A stretch of DNA of 64,000 bases from contig CAKOGP040002202.1 of the NCBI GenBank assembly GCA_933822405.4, positions 310,001 to 374,000 on the forward strand, given 5' to 3'. This DNA comes from Cylindrotheca closterium. Its lineage: Eukaryota > Bacillariophyta > Bacillariophyceae > Bacillariales > Bacillariaceae. Made by a program: the position numbers and the translations under genes. Positions within the stretch are counted from its first letter, which is position 1, and each line of letters starts with the position of its first letter. The notes under the pieces were generated by a model. The model saw only the letters and a program-made list of their open reading frames with translations. It searched no databases and was not told the DNA's origin. Positions 41,801 through 52,270 of this stretch are shown in pieces.

Positions 41801-42068
41801 TCTTGAATTCCGCATCTAACTCTGCATATCGCTCTCTTGCTGGCCGGAAATCCTCAGGGCATGTTACCCTGTAGAGGGGCTTGCCTTCGGAGAGCCGCTC
41901 GACGGGAAATCCATAAGAACTTTGGAGGTTCTTGAGAGTTGGACACTTGTTGTCAAGAGCGAGATGATAGTTGAGTTTCCCTTCATAGGGGAGATTCGTA
42001 ATCGAATCGCGGAGGTTCAAAAATTCACCTACGGCAAATTTCTTGGAGAGGAAAGATTGACTGGGCAT
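38835..42068 (-). CDS. Large Pro-rich protein of unknown function, interrupted by assembly gap
   Basis: About 1077 residues from MPSQSFLSKKF (an upstream in-frame hydrophobic extension to 42257 exists but the internal ATG better fits the compact domain start). Residues 1-440 look globular (GKLNYHLALDNKCPTL, GSLCGTTLGVSLDEGRRAF). Residues about 440-790 are a long disordered stretch rich in Pro, His, Ser and Gln (SPYQPTPPSQYPHSPYPHP), and a second globular region follows (about 790-1040). The ten Ns at 38961-38970 fall near the C-terminus, so the last ~40 residues may be in the wrong frame. I recognise no named family. It could come from a mobile element (gag-like) but no integrase, reverse transcriptase or terminal repeats are visible. 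Confidence 0.65.
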   Translation of the reverse strand: MPSQSFLSKKFAVGEFLNLRDSITNLPYEGKLNYHLALDNKCPTLKNLQSSYGFPVERLSEGKPLYRVTCPEDFRPARERYAELDAEFKRWNDPSLTYHQRLMLGETKPPGFALVVRKGADGEPCHLCFISAPVMTKPNTSSDSGFGAPLLADVFEATVTNHLKCPRPVDEPNHLMLGSLCGTTLGVSLDEGRRAFAEALFPVIMSDGLALGQKPLNGDSWKILIFPFMSECPVGFVWPATISYAEFCDSLENRNSKVFGGLLHLLGTQKAAIKNWFDAVNANSQAFGVPVVSALPLWDTFPTIDNPNGQSLIGDCKQLAPFQVQQDRFLRNHFSQIVRRGPIAAQSKAFQMARMQYHMFLKRGTLEYPLDQGGGGTLSAECQPFLSQMMRPMDGWNDDGPNWCANFTLDPVEVPSPFHLYPVKDIPKTAKAPPGYKPQRLVRPVEEEPGESFDDFLAASEKLHSGEQLDDPVDSSSDTEEVAYVATLGPPPNDGGPRRVTNPTAGGPYAQMAATPRPPTRDPTTGRQTGVSWSTSPSFLAPVPAVSPPEDDDAGYNVHAGDPFAPTVTPLKRQHLPFQQSGRTTTPHPHRDEADWTSPFAPHKRPRMDVGDHAGPFQPTPSPFRGSPSPPVPTMHDPFARAPSPYHTAPVQQSPFHPMPVQQHPHVTPGVYHTPSPYQPTPPSQYPHSPYPHPTFVPDGMGGYYQTMVNPAAMIPGHPHGGLVYSPVVAKPGALKIRLESTKHAAISTPEQRTICPPVFLSCCFWLLQDIGDVGAGVVHCRKDGEPARQVSSEAVFRILMPSELGRQVMSGVDHKNDGNAAAVAMVRVIRYRAKLSLGPFGPLRLPSEQLLTTVMDSVFVRNGLDMNTWSVDPERPPPSDAKKQFSVLSFLPCLDTGMSSTMVLRGGITLDQARQLGMIIYYFFAMLSAKKPTYDGADYDDGDFQRSIFGNTLFLMCNTLMQNGDLMRLWMRYPEMCTTEYIRDLTELLYHLKSFVDYRSGADMGHYGIHEARLASHPNFPFMVVSSSMESXXXXTANRNVRLLVREELRTNKCPFSDHSIMNLFFFNNIAMPPNK
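38961..38970. other. Assembly gap (10 N)
   Basis: Ten unresolved bases in the coding region of the Pro-rich protein. The true gap length may differ from ten, so the reading frame beyond it (38835-38960) is uncertain. Confidence 0.95.
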
Positions 42069-42539
42069 TCTTGTTGCTGTTGTTGTTGTCGGAAAGGCTG
42101 GAGGACTGGAAAACTTGTGAAATTGTCGGCTAAGCTCAAACAATCCACCGTAAAAGATGCCTAAGACAACTGATACTCTTGCGATTAAATGTAATAACAA
42201 TAAAACTGAATATAAAGAAAGAAATAACTCTATCTTTCTGTCAGTATACTTGCACACAAGTTCGATATGTGTAGATCGGACTTAGGTTGCTGGTGCAATA
42301 CTGAGATGACGGTCGCCCTACCGTCGTTCATGGAGTCACTATTGAGTCCATTGGTTCGACCGCTTTCTTCCGTCTACGTTAGAGTATTTTTTTCGTTTTT
42401 CGATGCAAGGAACATCCAAGATGACGTGCACAAATAAAACACGATATACACGACCGAGAGAGTTCGAAACAAAAGAAATCTTTTTGCAGTCATACGGTAG
42501 TCTAATCGCCTCTTTGTCGATAGCATAGGACGTTTGGCA

Positions 42540-45500
42540 ATGAAAGAAGCAGGCAACAATGATTTCCAACCTTCGGATGAGCAAGCCATTGACGAAAAGG
42601 GTCGTCCATCCTCATCATCGTCATCGTCGTCTTCATCGTCGTCGTGTTCCACCATTCTGTTTGAATCCATGATTAGCAACAAGGCAGTCCATCGGTTGTT
42701 TTTGCTAGCGCTGCCCATTCTATGGAGTATATTGATTGGTATTGGTTGGAATCAAGAGGATATCATTGAAACTGACGTGAATGCCATTTGGACTCGTCAA
42801 CGAGGCTCGTACAAACAAGATTTGGACTATGCCGAACAATTCAACGAGGGTGCACTAGGAGACTTGACGAGTTTTGCGGCCATGGCCGTGGCACGAGATG
42901 GAGGCAACTTGTTTACACCGAAACGACTGGAAACTATTCGACAACGCATGGAACTAGCGGAACGAACAACGGTATGTAAGCGTCGCGACTTGTTTGGATT
43001 TGATATCATCCTCAGCCATCTCATCATATATACACACAATTTTCCTATTTCAACTTTAGGTCAAATACAAGGGAAACACATTCTCATGGAACGATTTGTG
43101 TGCCTACAATGACATTGGGATCAATACCACCTACCAATTTCCCTGTGCCCGCTTTTCCCCCATGGACTTTTTTCGAGAAGCACAGTGGTTCTTTGACGAA
43201 ACGGACAAGGTCACCTGGTACAAGGAGGTGGCCCGCAAGGTAGTCGTGGCACCCCGGGTGCCGCGGTATGGAATCATGACTGGGTCGTGTAGTACCTTGC
43301 TGGGTGGTGGTGTTGGTAGCGATAGTGTGCCACGAACGGAATGCAATGGCATTATTAGTCAACGATTGTTGGCGGGAGAACCCTTACGGCTCTTTTCGGA
43401 TATTGGTAATCTAGAGATGAATGATCCTTGCAAGGCTTGCATTGAATCCGAGATTGAGAATGTGACCAAAGACTTGTTGGACAAGGCAAGCGCCATGTTT
43501 GGGGAGTTGGCAGTCGAGTTGGGCAAGTCGTCCAACCAAACTACTACTACTACTACTACCACCACCACCACGGAACTTGCCTCCAAAATGGAGTCCATTG
43601 TCGAAAAATTGAGCTTGCAACAAGTCATGGATTACTTTAGTTACAAGACCGTTCGTTTCCTCTATGGCAATTTGGGAGCCCAACAGTATTTGGAAAGTTA
43701 CCAAGAGTTTCAAGGAATTTGCCGCGGATTGGCACCCGAATTTGCACAAGACAACTGCGGGGACATATCCCTCACAGAAGCTGGCTTGGCATTACAGCAA
43801 CATGCCGATCATGCCTTCTCCAGTAGTGTCACAGCCGGAACACCGCTCCCATTTTGGGGAGATAATGGAGAAGGCTTTTTGTTGGAGGGCAATTCGCCTG
43901 TGGGTGGATCCGGTATCGATATGAGCGGGACCGAGTTTTCGGCCATGGAGTATCTTCAATCATTATCCAACAACGCCACAGTGGACATGGATAGTGTCGA
44001 ATGGCAATCCATGGTAGAATCTGACCCTGTCTATCGTTGGTTCCTTGCCGGCGAAACTCCCATGACAGCATCCTGTTCGAATGGTCGTTTGAAAGGTACC
44101 AATGGTACCGCGTTGGATGGCTTGACGGAACAGTTGATCCAAGTGGCGACATCACCATGGTGTACCAAGTTTAACGAACCATTCGAAGAAGAAGGGACCT
44201 ACACGGAACAGTACTTTGCCAGAATGTGGTTCGATTTGCTTGCCGATTCTCCTTCCTTTTTGAACTTGACCCAAGGTACATCCGATCCATACACGTGGAC
44301 ATTGGGGCAAGGGTGTGGGTACAGTCTGGCTGGACAACGATTCTCCTACTCTGTTGGAGACGAAGAAAACGCAACGTTCCAAGAGTATCTCATGGGCAAC
44401 GCGTCCGGCGAACTTTACTACATTGATGAGGGAGAAATTGTGGGACCTATTGAACGGACCCTGCTCATTGGAGGTGTAGAACCCGCAAACTTTTCCCCGC
44501 AAAACCCATTGACCAAGGTATCTGTAATCCAATCATTGTATCCAGCATTGCGCCTCAAGGGTATCGTGGATCGTGTCAGCAACTGCAATCGGCCAGGAGG
44601 ACCAATTGATATTTCAGAAGCAGATGCGAAAGAGGTTTTGTTTCGGTTCAAGAAGAAGTTTGAGAACCGCTGGTCCAAAGATTGGGATACGGTAGACCCG
44701 GATAATGAAGTGCAATTTGTTGGCTTCTTTGACGGTAAGTGGGAGGACAATGCTTTTTCGTCGGCTGGGTAAAATGTTCAAATGTTCAAATGCTAATCCT
44801 TACCTCCAACTTTAGACGCTGGGGCTAGTGGAACAACTGCGAGACTTTTGGAGGAGATTACACTTAGCAATGGGATACTACTTGCGGCATCAGTTTTGAT
44901 AATTGCCTTCTTTTCCATTGTATTTCTGTTTGACTGCGATCCCATTGAATCCCGAGTCATGGTCACTCTGTTTGGAGTTTTGTTGGTCCTAATTTCATTC
45001 TTTGCCGCTGTTGGATTTGGGATTATCCTTGGTATTAAGGTCAACATTAACATTGCTTGGACTCTTCCATTCATCATGCTGTGAGTATCACGTTTGTGTG
45101 TCCAAAAATGATTGTACTATACATACATTTCAAGACTCACATCGTTCAATGTGACACACACAAATAGAGGGCTTGGTGTCGACGATATGTACATTGTCTT
45201 GCTATCGCTACGAGAACAAAAGGGATACGGCCGCGACTCATTCCTTGCCGCAATGAAAGAAGTTTTGGTTCCAGTCACCATGACAAGTTTGGTGAACGCC
45301 GGAATGTTTGCCATCATGAATGTTAATGACATTCCCGCGGTGTACTTGACAGCCCAAGTTGCATTGATCTCTGTGGTTTTCTTATACCTCACGATTATCC
45401 TATGTTTTCCGGCTTGGTGTTGGATCGACATGCAACGGCAGAAATCGGGTCGTCACGATGTAACATTCTGCAAGCGAACAACGGTAGAATCTAGCGAGGA

Positions 45501-47190
45501 GAATGTCAAGCGCAAACATTGGGCTGACGTTCTGTACGAGAAGATCTACCAACCAATAACTCTAAGTTCATCATCGAAGCTGGGTCACGTTGTCATATGG
45601 GCAATTGCCATCGCATTGATTGCGGTCGGATCTTTTGGTCTGACAGAACGAAGTGTTGGTCTCGGGCTGGAAGACTTCATTCCTGAAGGCAATCAAGCCA
45701 ATCAGTGGGCAACAGTTAGCAGCACCGAGCTTGCAGCTTGGCCGATTCAGATGAGTTGGGGTGCAATTGACTATACCAATCCCGAAACGCAGATGCGGAT
45801 GCTCCAACAGTTTGAAAACGTCGTTGCCACAGCTCATGTAGCCGAGATCGATACAAAGATGGTTTGGATGGCGAACTTGCTCGTGTGGTCATCGCGCCAC
45901 TGCACATCAAACTTTGGTCGAGACGACTTAGATATCCTTGAATGCGGTCATGACCAAGTGTTCGAAGATGGCTCCACTTGTTCGGGCTCATGGGTACAAA
46001 ACACATACAATTTACGCGAGAAGATCTTTGCCGATGGCAATGCTGATGTCTGTTCAGCCTATGAGGGCGGTATCTGTCGACCCACTAGTCAAATGCACCC
46101 TAGCGATCTTGCTGAGCTTGGAATCAATGCAAATGCTGCTGGTTCATGGTGTCCAGTCATTGACAATTGGTCCAATGATAAGTTGAGCTTTTGCTTACGA
46201 CAATGGAGAAGGTTTGCTGGAGGCGGCGGCGGCCTTGTGCTACTAAACGAAACTGGAACATCCGCCGGCTGTACTGGTGAATACTACTCCGATGAGACTG
46301 CCCAAGTCCCTATCCCTATTTCTTCGTCCCCGACCATGTACGCCTACGATCTGTTGACCCACGAGACCACAATTGAAATGCTACAGGAAACACGAGCTCT
46401 TTGTGACGATGACGAGGAAGTGCGTTGCTTCTTATCAGGTGAGTTTTTGTTGCATTGGCCTCCTGCCGAAAAGTGTAGTAGGTGTTCTTACAGCAATCTT
46501 TCTATTTTCACCAGGGGCTCCATATGACTACTGGAGTCAATACGTTGGAATTTTTGGAACATTCGTGGAGATTGCGGCATACGCAGTTGCAGTTGGATTT
46601 GTCATTTCGTTTCTCTTTCTGATTGTCACCTTTTCTGCCGAACAGCACCTCGACACTCGCCAAACATTGGTGGGCGCCTTTGTTGGTTCTTGGCTCATCA
46701 GCGTCACCACAATCATTTCTCTGGTTTCAGTGGCTGGCCTTTCTATTTTGGCAGGCGTGAAACTGACTGGGTTCAGCAATATGAGTATCGTTCTCAGTGT
46801 CGGATTCTCGGTAGAATACTCGGTTCACGTCGTTGCCAGATGGTTGCGCGCTGAACCAGCGCTCTTGGGCCTGGAACGAGTTCGACATACAATGTCCTTC
46901 CTGTTCCTTCCTACATTCATGTCTTTCCTTTCTTCGTTGATTGGTGTTGCGTGCCTGGCATTTACGGAGTTTGATTTCAATGAAATCTTTTTCTTCCGGC
47001 CACTGATTCTTGTCATGGCGGTAACCTACTTTTTTGGCTGCTGGTGGCTTCCTGTATTGGTAAGTTTTCTCTCTCTTTCCTGCTCGTTTGATCTCAAGCT
47101 ACTGGCTCTTATTTGTTTGAACACCGTCCACAGTTATGCTATATCAATGGCGATTCCCTAAAGATGGGAAAGCAGATTGATGATGCTTAA
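42540..47190 (+). CDS. Patched/RND-type multi-pass transporter with sterol-sensing-like region, six exons
   Basis: Exons 42540-42971, 43060-44734, 44816-45080, 45168-46438, 46515-47059 and 47134-47190; introns are 74-88 bp, all GT-AG with frame kept; 1414 residues. The N-tail has a poly-Ser run and is followed by TM1 (LFLLALPILWSILIGIG) and a large extracellular/lumenal loop. A five-to-six TM bundle comes next (NGILLAASVLIIAFFSIVFL onward), with GLGVDDMY (Asp796-Asp797), which fits the GxxxD proton/cation motif of RND and Patched/Dispatched proteins. A second loop and a second bundle (LSVGFSVEYSVHVVARW) follow. The C-terminus is short (KMGKQIDDA). Family members move sterols or lipids or export lipid-linked cargo; the substrate here is unknown. 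The gene diverges from the Pro-rich gene. Confidence 0.85.
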
Positions 47191-47356
47191 TCATTATATA
47201 CTAGGTATAAAGATCTTTTACATTTTTGTCATTTCATGGGAAGCAGAAGCGCAAGAGTACGTATTTACTATCTTTGTTTCTCAAAGCACCAGTCCAGTCG
47301 TCAGGAAATCAAAAACAACTTGTAGACCATATTAATAATCCTTCAAAACACATTCA

Positions 47357-47875
47357 CTATGTAGTTTTCTCTGCCTTCGCAGCCTTCTTGGCAGCTCGCT
47401 TTTCAGCGGCAAGCTTCTTTTTTTCCTCCTTTGTCAACTTGCGCTCGAATAACCCATCCTCGACGGGTCCTGCCGGAACTTCATCTTCTTCTTGCTGTTT
47501 CGGTCGAGGCTTGGATGCTGGGGGTTCGGTTCCCACAGGAAACGATTCGTCCAGTTGCACCGCCACTCCAGCAGCCCCTCCGGACCATCCAAGCATTCGG
47601 GTATCGCAAATCATTCCCCAAGATGGATGACCTCCGACGGTGGACTTGGTCAATTGGATTTCTTCGCCCTCTTCACTTACGACTGTGGATCCAGCAGGAG
47701 CCACTACCACACGTGATCCATCTCGAACGTTCGGAGCCGTGGTGACAACCGGAATTCCACCATCGTCCTCAGATCCGATGTCAACTTTTAGGACCTTCAT
47801 GGGTTTGCCACCCTTCTTTGGAATATCCTCACAGGATAGTACAATACCTACTTTGTATTCCGATATATCAGCCAT
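47357..47875 (-). CDS. tRNA-binding OB-fold (EMAPII/Arc1p-type) protein
   Basis: 172 residues from MADISEYKVGIV. Residues 8-120 fit the tRNA-binding OB fold found in Arc1p, EMAPII and the C-terminus of some tRNA synthetases: VLKVDIGSEDDGG, TTAPNVRDGSRVVVAPAGS and SWGMICDTRMLG, which holds the family's Ser-x-Gly-Met motif. The tail (about 140-172) is Lys/Ala-rich (KLTKEEKKKLAAEKRAAKKA) and may add RNA affinity. No catalytic synthetase domain is attached, so it is probably a free tRNA-binding cofactor of the synthetase complex. The longer frame (to 47995) is 5' UTR by this reading. Confidence 0.83.
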   Translation of the reverse strand: MADISEYKVGIVLSCEDIPKKGGKPMKVLKVDIGSEDDGGIPVVTTAPNVRDGSRVVVAPAGSTVVSEEGEEIQLTKSTVGGHPSWGMICDTRMLGWSGGAAGVAVQLDESFPVGTEPPASKPRPKQQEEDEVPAGPVEDGLFERKLTKEEKKKLAAEKRAAKKAAKAEKTT

Positions 47876-49552
47876 TGTATGTGAGGAGTGGGAAAAAGTG
47901 ATGGCAAATGACCACAACGGAGCATCATGTGTTGTAATAATCCAAACTCTCCACATGAAATCTCGACCACAAACGTGCTTGGTCGTGTTGGTCAATTAGA
48001 CTACTTCGACCATTTCGTATGCTACTACCCATGTACGGGTAGGCAAACACAGTCTGAATAACGTACAGTATCTGAGGATCCCGTCATTCAGCAATACAAG
48101 GCTTATTGTTGCTCATAGAACGTATTGAATGGGAAGACAACCAGCAAGTCTACCACATGCGCTATCGGTAATTGTACTATATTTCAAGAAGGATCATGAA
48201 GAAAAAAGAAGCCGCCCGATATATCATCTCCTCGAAGAACCAAAAATCGGTTATTGGCTGATGGTAGGGATAGTGATACGGAAATCAATGCAAGTCTTGG
48301 GAGAGGCTACAGTGTGTGCGGTGAATTAATGATCCATGTGACCGAGTAGGTGCCAATGTCCGATGTTGTATATTATACATCGAGATCATGCTTCTTTTCA
48401 ATGAGCATTCCAAGAAACCCAAAGCAGTGACCTTTTCACTTTTATATATATCCAGAAAAAGAACAGCGTGCTGCAGAATGTGACAGTCGTGCAGAAGGAT
48501 TGTGGAATGAAAGGACACCTTACTGACCCCTTCCCCGGTCGAATAACATTCAAGATGTCACCGTCATGATGACTGACATTAATACCGGTATATATAAGGG
48601 ATGTTTTGTTGCATACAGGAGATAGGTCTTGTGCGGCACAATATTACTTACCAGTACATAGTACCAGTACTGGTACCTGGTACAGTTTCTTGCACCGGGC
48701 GCTGTGTACCGTTACGTACCTGGTGACTGTACTGTACCCACCGGAAAACGGTCGAACCCGGATAATCTTTTTTTTACAACTCGATGATACGACCATGGCA
48801 CCGGTATTCGACAAATTTGTTTCCGCGGAAATATAAAAATAATAAAGTACAGTACCTGCCAGCTTCTGCGCGGCGTAGGAAAGGACTCCATGACCATCAT
48901 CCTTCGGACAATTTTGGTTGACACACTTTGATGTCAATGATGGGGCGAATCCTCCACGCACGGGCGTTGCAACCAACAAATGTTCCAATCTTTTGTGGGA
49001 AAAAGAAACACCCTCACGCAATGCCACCATGGCGATGGCAATGAACTTCGCTAAACCCTAAGTGGGAGCAGAATAGAAAACATTTTAGTTAACATAAAAA
49101 AATATATTAGGACTACAGCATGGATAATACCACCTCAGAAAGCCAGCTGCCGGCGTAACTTTTGTGACGAATGAGAAGCATCACTTTAAAAAAAGAGCTG
49201 CTGACGGGCAGCAAAATCTTGTACACACGCACCTCACGCAGTTTTTATGTGCGAGCCTTAAACCGTTTCTGAGGCCAGCGAGTTCCTTTAAGTAACTCTT
49301 GTTGTCCTTTAAGTAAATCTGCGTCGAAGATACGAATATCGTTAAATGGGAAAAGCGGCGGACTAGATCATCCCTACACGTCATGGTCGGAAGAACTATG
49401 GAAAATGCTTCTGCTCAAACGATGCTCTTGAGCAAAAACTCTCGGCGCTCGGGACCTAATTCCTTTTCCACCTTCCAACACCTCATTACGCACTTGACTG
49501 CTGACTATAAAATACCATCATCATCAGCATCATCATCAGCATCATCATCACC
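47876..49552. other. Long intergenic region with GTAC-rich palindromes
   Basis: 1677 bp without a confirmed gene. 48650-48745 is rich in overlapping GTACC/GGTAC palindromes (such as accagtactggt). An exon-like stretch on the minus strand (48856-49057) is listed separately. The last 40 bp before the next gene is a CAT/CAG-type trinucleotide repeat (about 49513-49552). ttaagta motifs near 49290-49325 recall the repeats at 30990-31400. Confidence 0.5.
48856..49057 (-). pseudogene. Exon-like orphan fragment
   Basis: Between a good acceptor (cttag) at 49058-49062 and a donor-like gtactg at 48850-48855, 202 bp reads open with protein-like composition (KFIAIAMVALREGVSF, HLLVATPVRGGFAPS, VLSYAAQKLAG). 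No matching exons could be found on either side. It may be an internal exon of an unrecognised gene, a decayed gene piece or chance. Confidence 0.25.
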
Positions 49553-50284
49553 ATGAAGCCAGGAGTAGTAGTCAAAGAGAATAGCTTCCTCCGAGCGTTT
49601 CGTCTACACAGATCAGGTATAAGGTTCCTAGGGGCAGGCTTATACTGCGATGCAATTCACACGTTAATGCATGGACTTGAGCTCCTTCACTTCTCAGCGG
49701 ACGACGAGGATAAGAACTCGTTCGACAATGTTTCCGTGAAATTCGCCAGGTGGAAACAATTAGAGTCAGCATCAGCGTCTGGGAGAATACAACACCCCTC
49801 CGAGATTCAGGTGAACAAGACGCCTATGGATCATACTTGCTACACGAATGAAGAATGGATGACTCCGATGCTGAAACCATGCTGCAACCGATGCCGAGGA
49901 TCACTGGTGGGTGCAATGCTTTACAATATGGCCCTGGCGTATCATCTTCATGCAATCACCTTTGAACAAGATGGAAATCGATTATACTCGTACCTGAATC
50001 AGGCATCCTCGCTGTATAGCGCTGCGGAGGGAATTCTGCAAAAGTACAATGTTTCGATACGATCCAGTTTGGAGACCAACGAACGACATATACACTATTT
50101 GATTTGTTCACGACCTGTACCGGAATCTGCCCTATTTAGTCTTCACTCATCATCATCATCCCTCAATGTGGAAGCTAATTTTGGATCCATACTGCAACAA
50201 CGTCAGCCAAACGAAACAGGCCTGAATGCAACGATATGTTCCTTGGCGCAATCCAATGGTATGGCAGCTGATTTCGGACATTGA
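49553..50284 (+). CDS. TPR-like protein
   Basis: 243 residues. The N-terminus AFRLHRSGIRFLGAGLYCDAI and the later pair GAMLYNMALAYHLHAI and YLNQASSLYSAAEGIL fit TPR-type helix pairs, seen in several diatom proteins with the same opening. A Cys-containing loop (KPCCNRCRG) sits between. The C-terminus (after about 190) is Ser-rich and probably disordered. TPR proteins act as scaffolds; no partner is evident. It converges with the ankyrin-J gene, 174 bp apart. Confidence 0.7.
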   Translation: MKPGVVVKENSFLRAFRLHRSGIRFLGAGLYCDAIHTLMHGLELLHFSADDEDKNSFDNVSVKFARWKQLESASASGRIQHPSEIQVNKTPMDHTCYTNEEWMTPMLKPCCNRCRGSLVGAMLYNMALAYHLHAITFEQDGNRLYSYLNQASSLYSAAEGILQKYNVSIRSSLETNERHIHYLICSRPVPESALFSLHSSSSSLNVEANFGSILQQRQPNETGLNATICSLAQSNGMAADFGH

Positions 50285-50458
50285 CAATTGGGTATTAATA
50301 GTACCTACTAGTGCCTAATGATAGATGCTTAAATTTTTGATTGCTACACTTCCTTTTGTATCTTTAAAAAAACCATGCATGCCGATGAATTATATTCAGA
50401 ACGAGACTGTAGCGCTTGTCACCAGACTGAGCGAATCATTTACGACTCATTCACTCAC

Positions 50459-51973
50459 TCACTCACTCGCTACATCATTTTTGCTGATAGCATTGTGGTG
50501 CAGAGCAACCTTCTGTTGAGAACAATTCTTTGGCCTGACTCGAATTCCACTACCATCCTGAACCAGCTCTACCACATCGCCTGCTTGCTCTTCCAGAAAG
50601 GTTTTCATTGAAATTTTTTTCTTCTGGTTATTGGTACTATATTTCGATGACCTTCCTCTATGGCTACGTGCAGCAGCTACTGGTTCTGGGAAGGGATCCT
50701 TAGGCCAAACCTGTTTCCATTTGCGCTTGACGTTGCTCAAATCGAGTCCCTTGTCACCATATTCCAAAAGGACGGCGATGAGGCGAGCCTTGAAACAGTT
50801 TTCCTCACTGTTGGAGATGACAAAATCGTTGGTGGTTCCAGCCTCCTCACTATCATCATTATCATCATTATCCTTATTGTCCTTATTGGTATCAGTGTCG
50901 TCAAGTCCACTAACTTGGAGCATGAGATTTAAGGAATGGGCTGGATTGGATTGGGTTCCATGACCTTGATGTTCCGACAAGTGCAGGTATGCCTTGCGGA
51001 CAGCATCAAAGCGATCTGTCACATCATCTTCATTCTGATCATCGTCTACAAGAACAGTGCCGTTTCTATCCGGATGAAGTTCATGGGCCTTTTTCAAATA
51101 CGCTTGTCGGATCTTCGATGGAGATGAGCACGACGCATCAATCCCCAGAATGGAGCAGCTCTCGGCCCTCGCACGGCTGCATTCTTCTCGCAAGTACTTG
51201 GCGATTCTGGTGTGTCGGGTGGTATTGGCCATGTCCGCAAGATCCGCTGCATAGTTTCCGGCATCGTCGACCGAGTCGTCCCACAATCCATGTTCCTCCT
51301 TCAAATATCGCAACAGGGAAATGTGTCCACCCCAGGAAGCCTTGTGCAGCGCCGTGTGTCCCTGTTTTTGTTTGGCGGTATAATCCAGACCCGGTTGTTT
51401 GGCAAGCCACTTGGCTAGCGGCAGTAAGTCACTTCCGTCATCTTTATCAGTACATTTTTCGCCATTTGATGATACTGTAGTGTTATTGTTGGCTCGATTG
51501 ACGGGACAAATACCCAACCAATGAATCGCCCCGCAATCAAAGTCATTGACTTGACAAGGATCTACGCCACATTCCTCCACCAAGTACTGACAAATACCCA
51601 GTTGATTTTGCCAGACAGCCAGTTGAAACGGCGAGACACCATGTTTGGCCAAAGCATGGACATTTGCCTGACAGTCGTCCATGAGGAATCGAGTGGCTTC
51701 TGCTGCGCCGTTGCGGCAAGCATAATGAAGAGGAGTTCTTCCTTTCGATTTTTTCACGGCCAGAATGTTGGGCGACAATTTGCGCTCGAGAATCAAATAC
51801 TGGAGGGCTGTTACCTGATTGGTCCCCGCAGCCCAATGCAGCGCCGTGCAACCAGAGTTGCAAACACTGCTCCTTAGCTCATCATCTGAAGCAGATTTCA
51901 GAACTTCAATATCTCCCTCTGTTGCAGCTTTCAGTAGCCGGCAAACATGATCTGATTTGGCTCGGATCTCCAT
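50459..51973 (-). CDS. Ankyrin-repeat + J-domain protein with possible LOTUS-like C-terminus
   Basis: 504 residues, single exon. Ankyrin repeats occupy about 15-265 (CTALHWAAGTNQVTALQYL, GRTPLHYACRNGAAEATRFL, GHTALHKASWGGHISLLRYL). A DnaJ domain covers about 271-336, with the HPD motif at 300-302 that activates Hsp70. An Asp/Asn-rich linker (355-392) follows. Residues 394-482 (CFKARLIAVLLEYGDKGLDL ... LEEQAGDVVELV...IRVRPK) resemble the OST-HTH/LOTUS winged-helix fold, which binds RNA G-quadruplexes or Vasa-type helicases; this last call is tentative. The layout suggests an Hsp70 co-chaperone recruited by protein interactions, possibly to RNA. Confidence 0.8.
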   Translation of the reverse strand: MEIRAKSDHVCRLLKAATEGDIEVLKSASDDELRSSVCNSGCTALHWAAGTNQVTALQYLILERKLSPNILAVKKSKGRTPLHYACRNGAAEATRFLMDDCQANVHALAKHGVSPFQLAVWQNQLGICQYLVEECGVDPCQVNDFDCGAIHWLGICPVNRANNNTTVSSNGEKCTDKDDGSDLLPLAKWLAKQPGLDYTAKQKQGHTALHKASWGGHISLLRYLKEEHGLWDDSVDDAGNYAADLADMANTTRHTRIAKYLREECSRARAESCSILGIDASCSSPSKIRQAYLKKAHELHPDRNGTVLVDDDQNEDDVTDRFDAVRKAYLHLSEHQGHGTQSNPAHSLNLMLQVSGLDDTDTNKDNKDNDDNDDSEEAGTTNDFVISNSEENCFKARLIAVLLEYGDKGLDLSNVKRKWKQVWPKDPFPEPVAAARSHRGRSSKYSTNNQKKKISMKTFLEEQAGDVVELVQDGSGIRVRPKNCSQQKVALHHNAISKNDVASE

Positions 51974-52270
51974 TCATTCATTCATTCATTCTCTACTATA
52001 TTTAATAATGAGACTGCGGTGATGAAGAAGATGTACCGGCGGGATTGACAAGGATAGGGTTTGGAGAAGAAAAATGAGCGTCCTCCCGTCGCTCGCTCAA
52101 AAAGCTTGGAAAGTACCTAAGGTGTGAGCGAGCTTACACTTGCTAGGAGAGGAATATCAATACAGTAACTGAAATAGATCTGGGATTTGGTGTAAGAATA
52201 TGTACATCATAATTGTACTAATCTTCTGTAAATTGTAATGCGTATGCATCCAAGTTGGACGAACAAGAAA
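51974..52270. other. Intergenic region
   Basis: 297 bp 5' of the ankyrin-J gene and 3' of ELP3. It holds a CATT tetranucleotide run at about 51973-51989 next to the ankyrin-J start codon and otherwise nothing recognisable. Confidence 0.5.

Noticed and set aside
48129..48836. Several short plus-strand frames
   Set aside because: Low complexity and GTAC palindromes explain them; no splice or family evidence.
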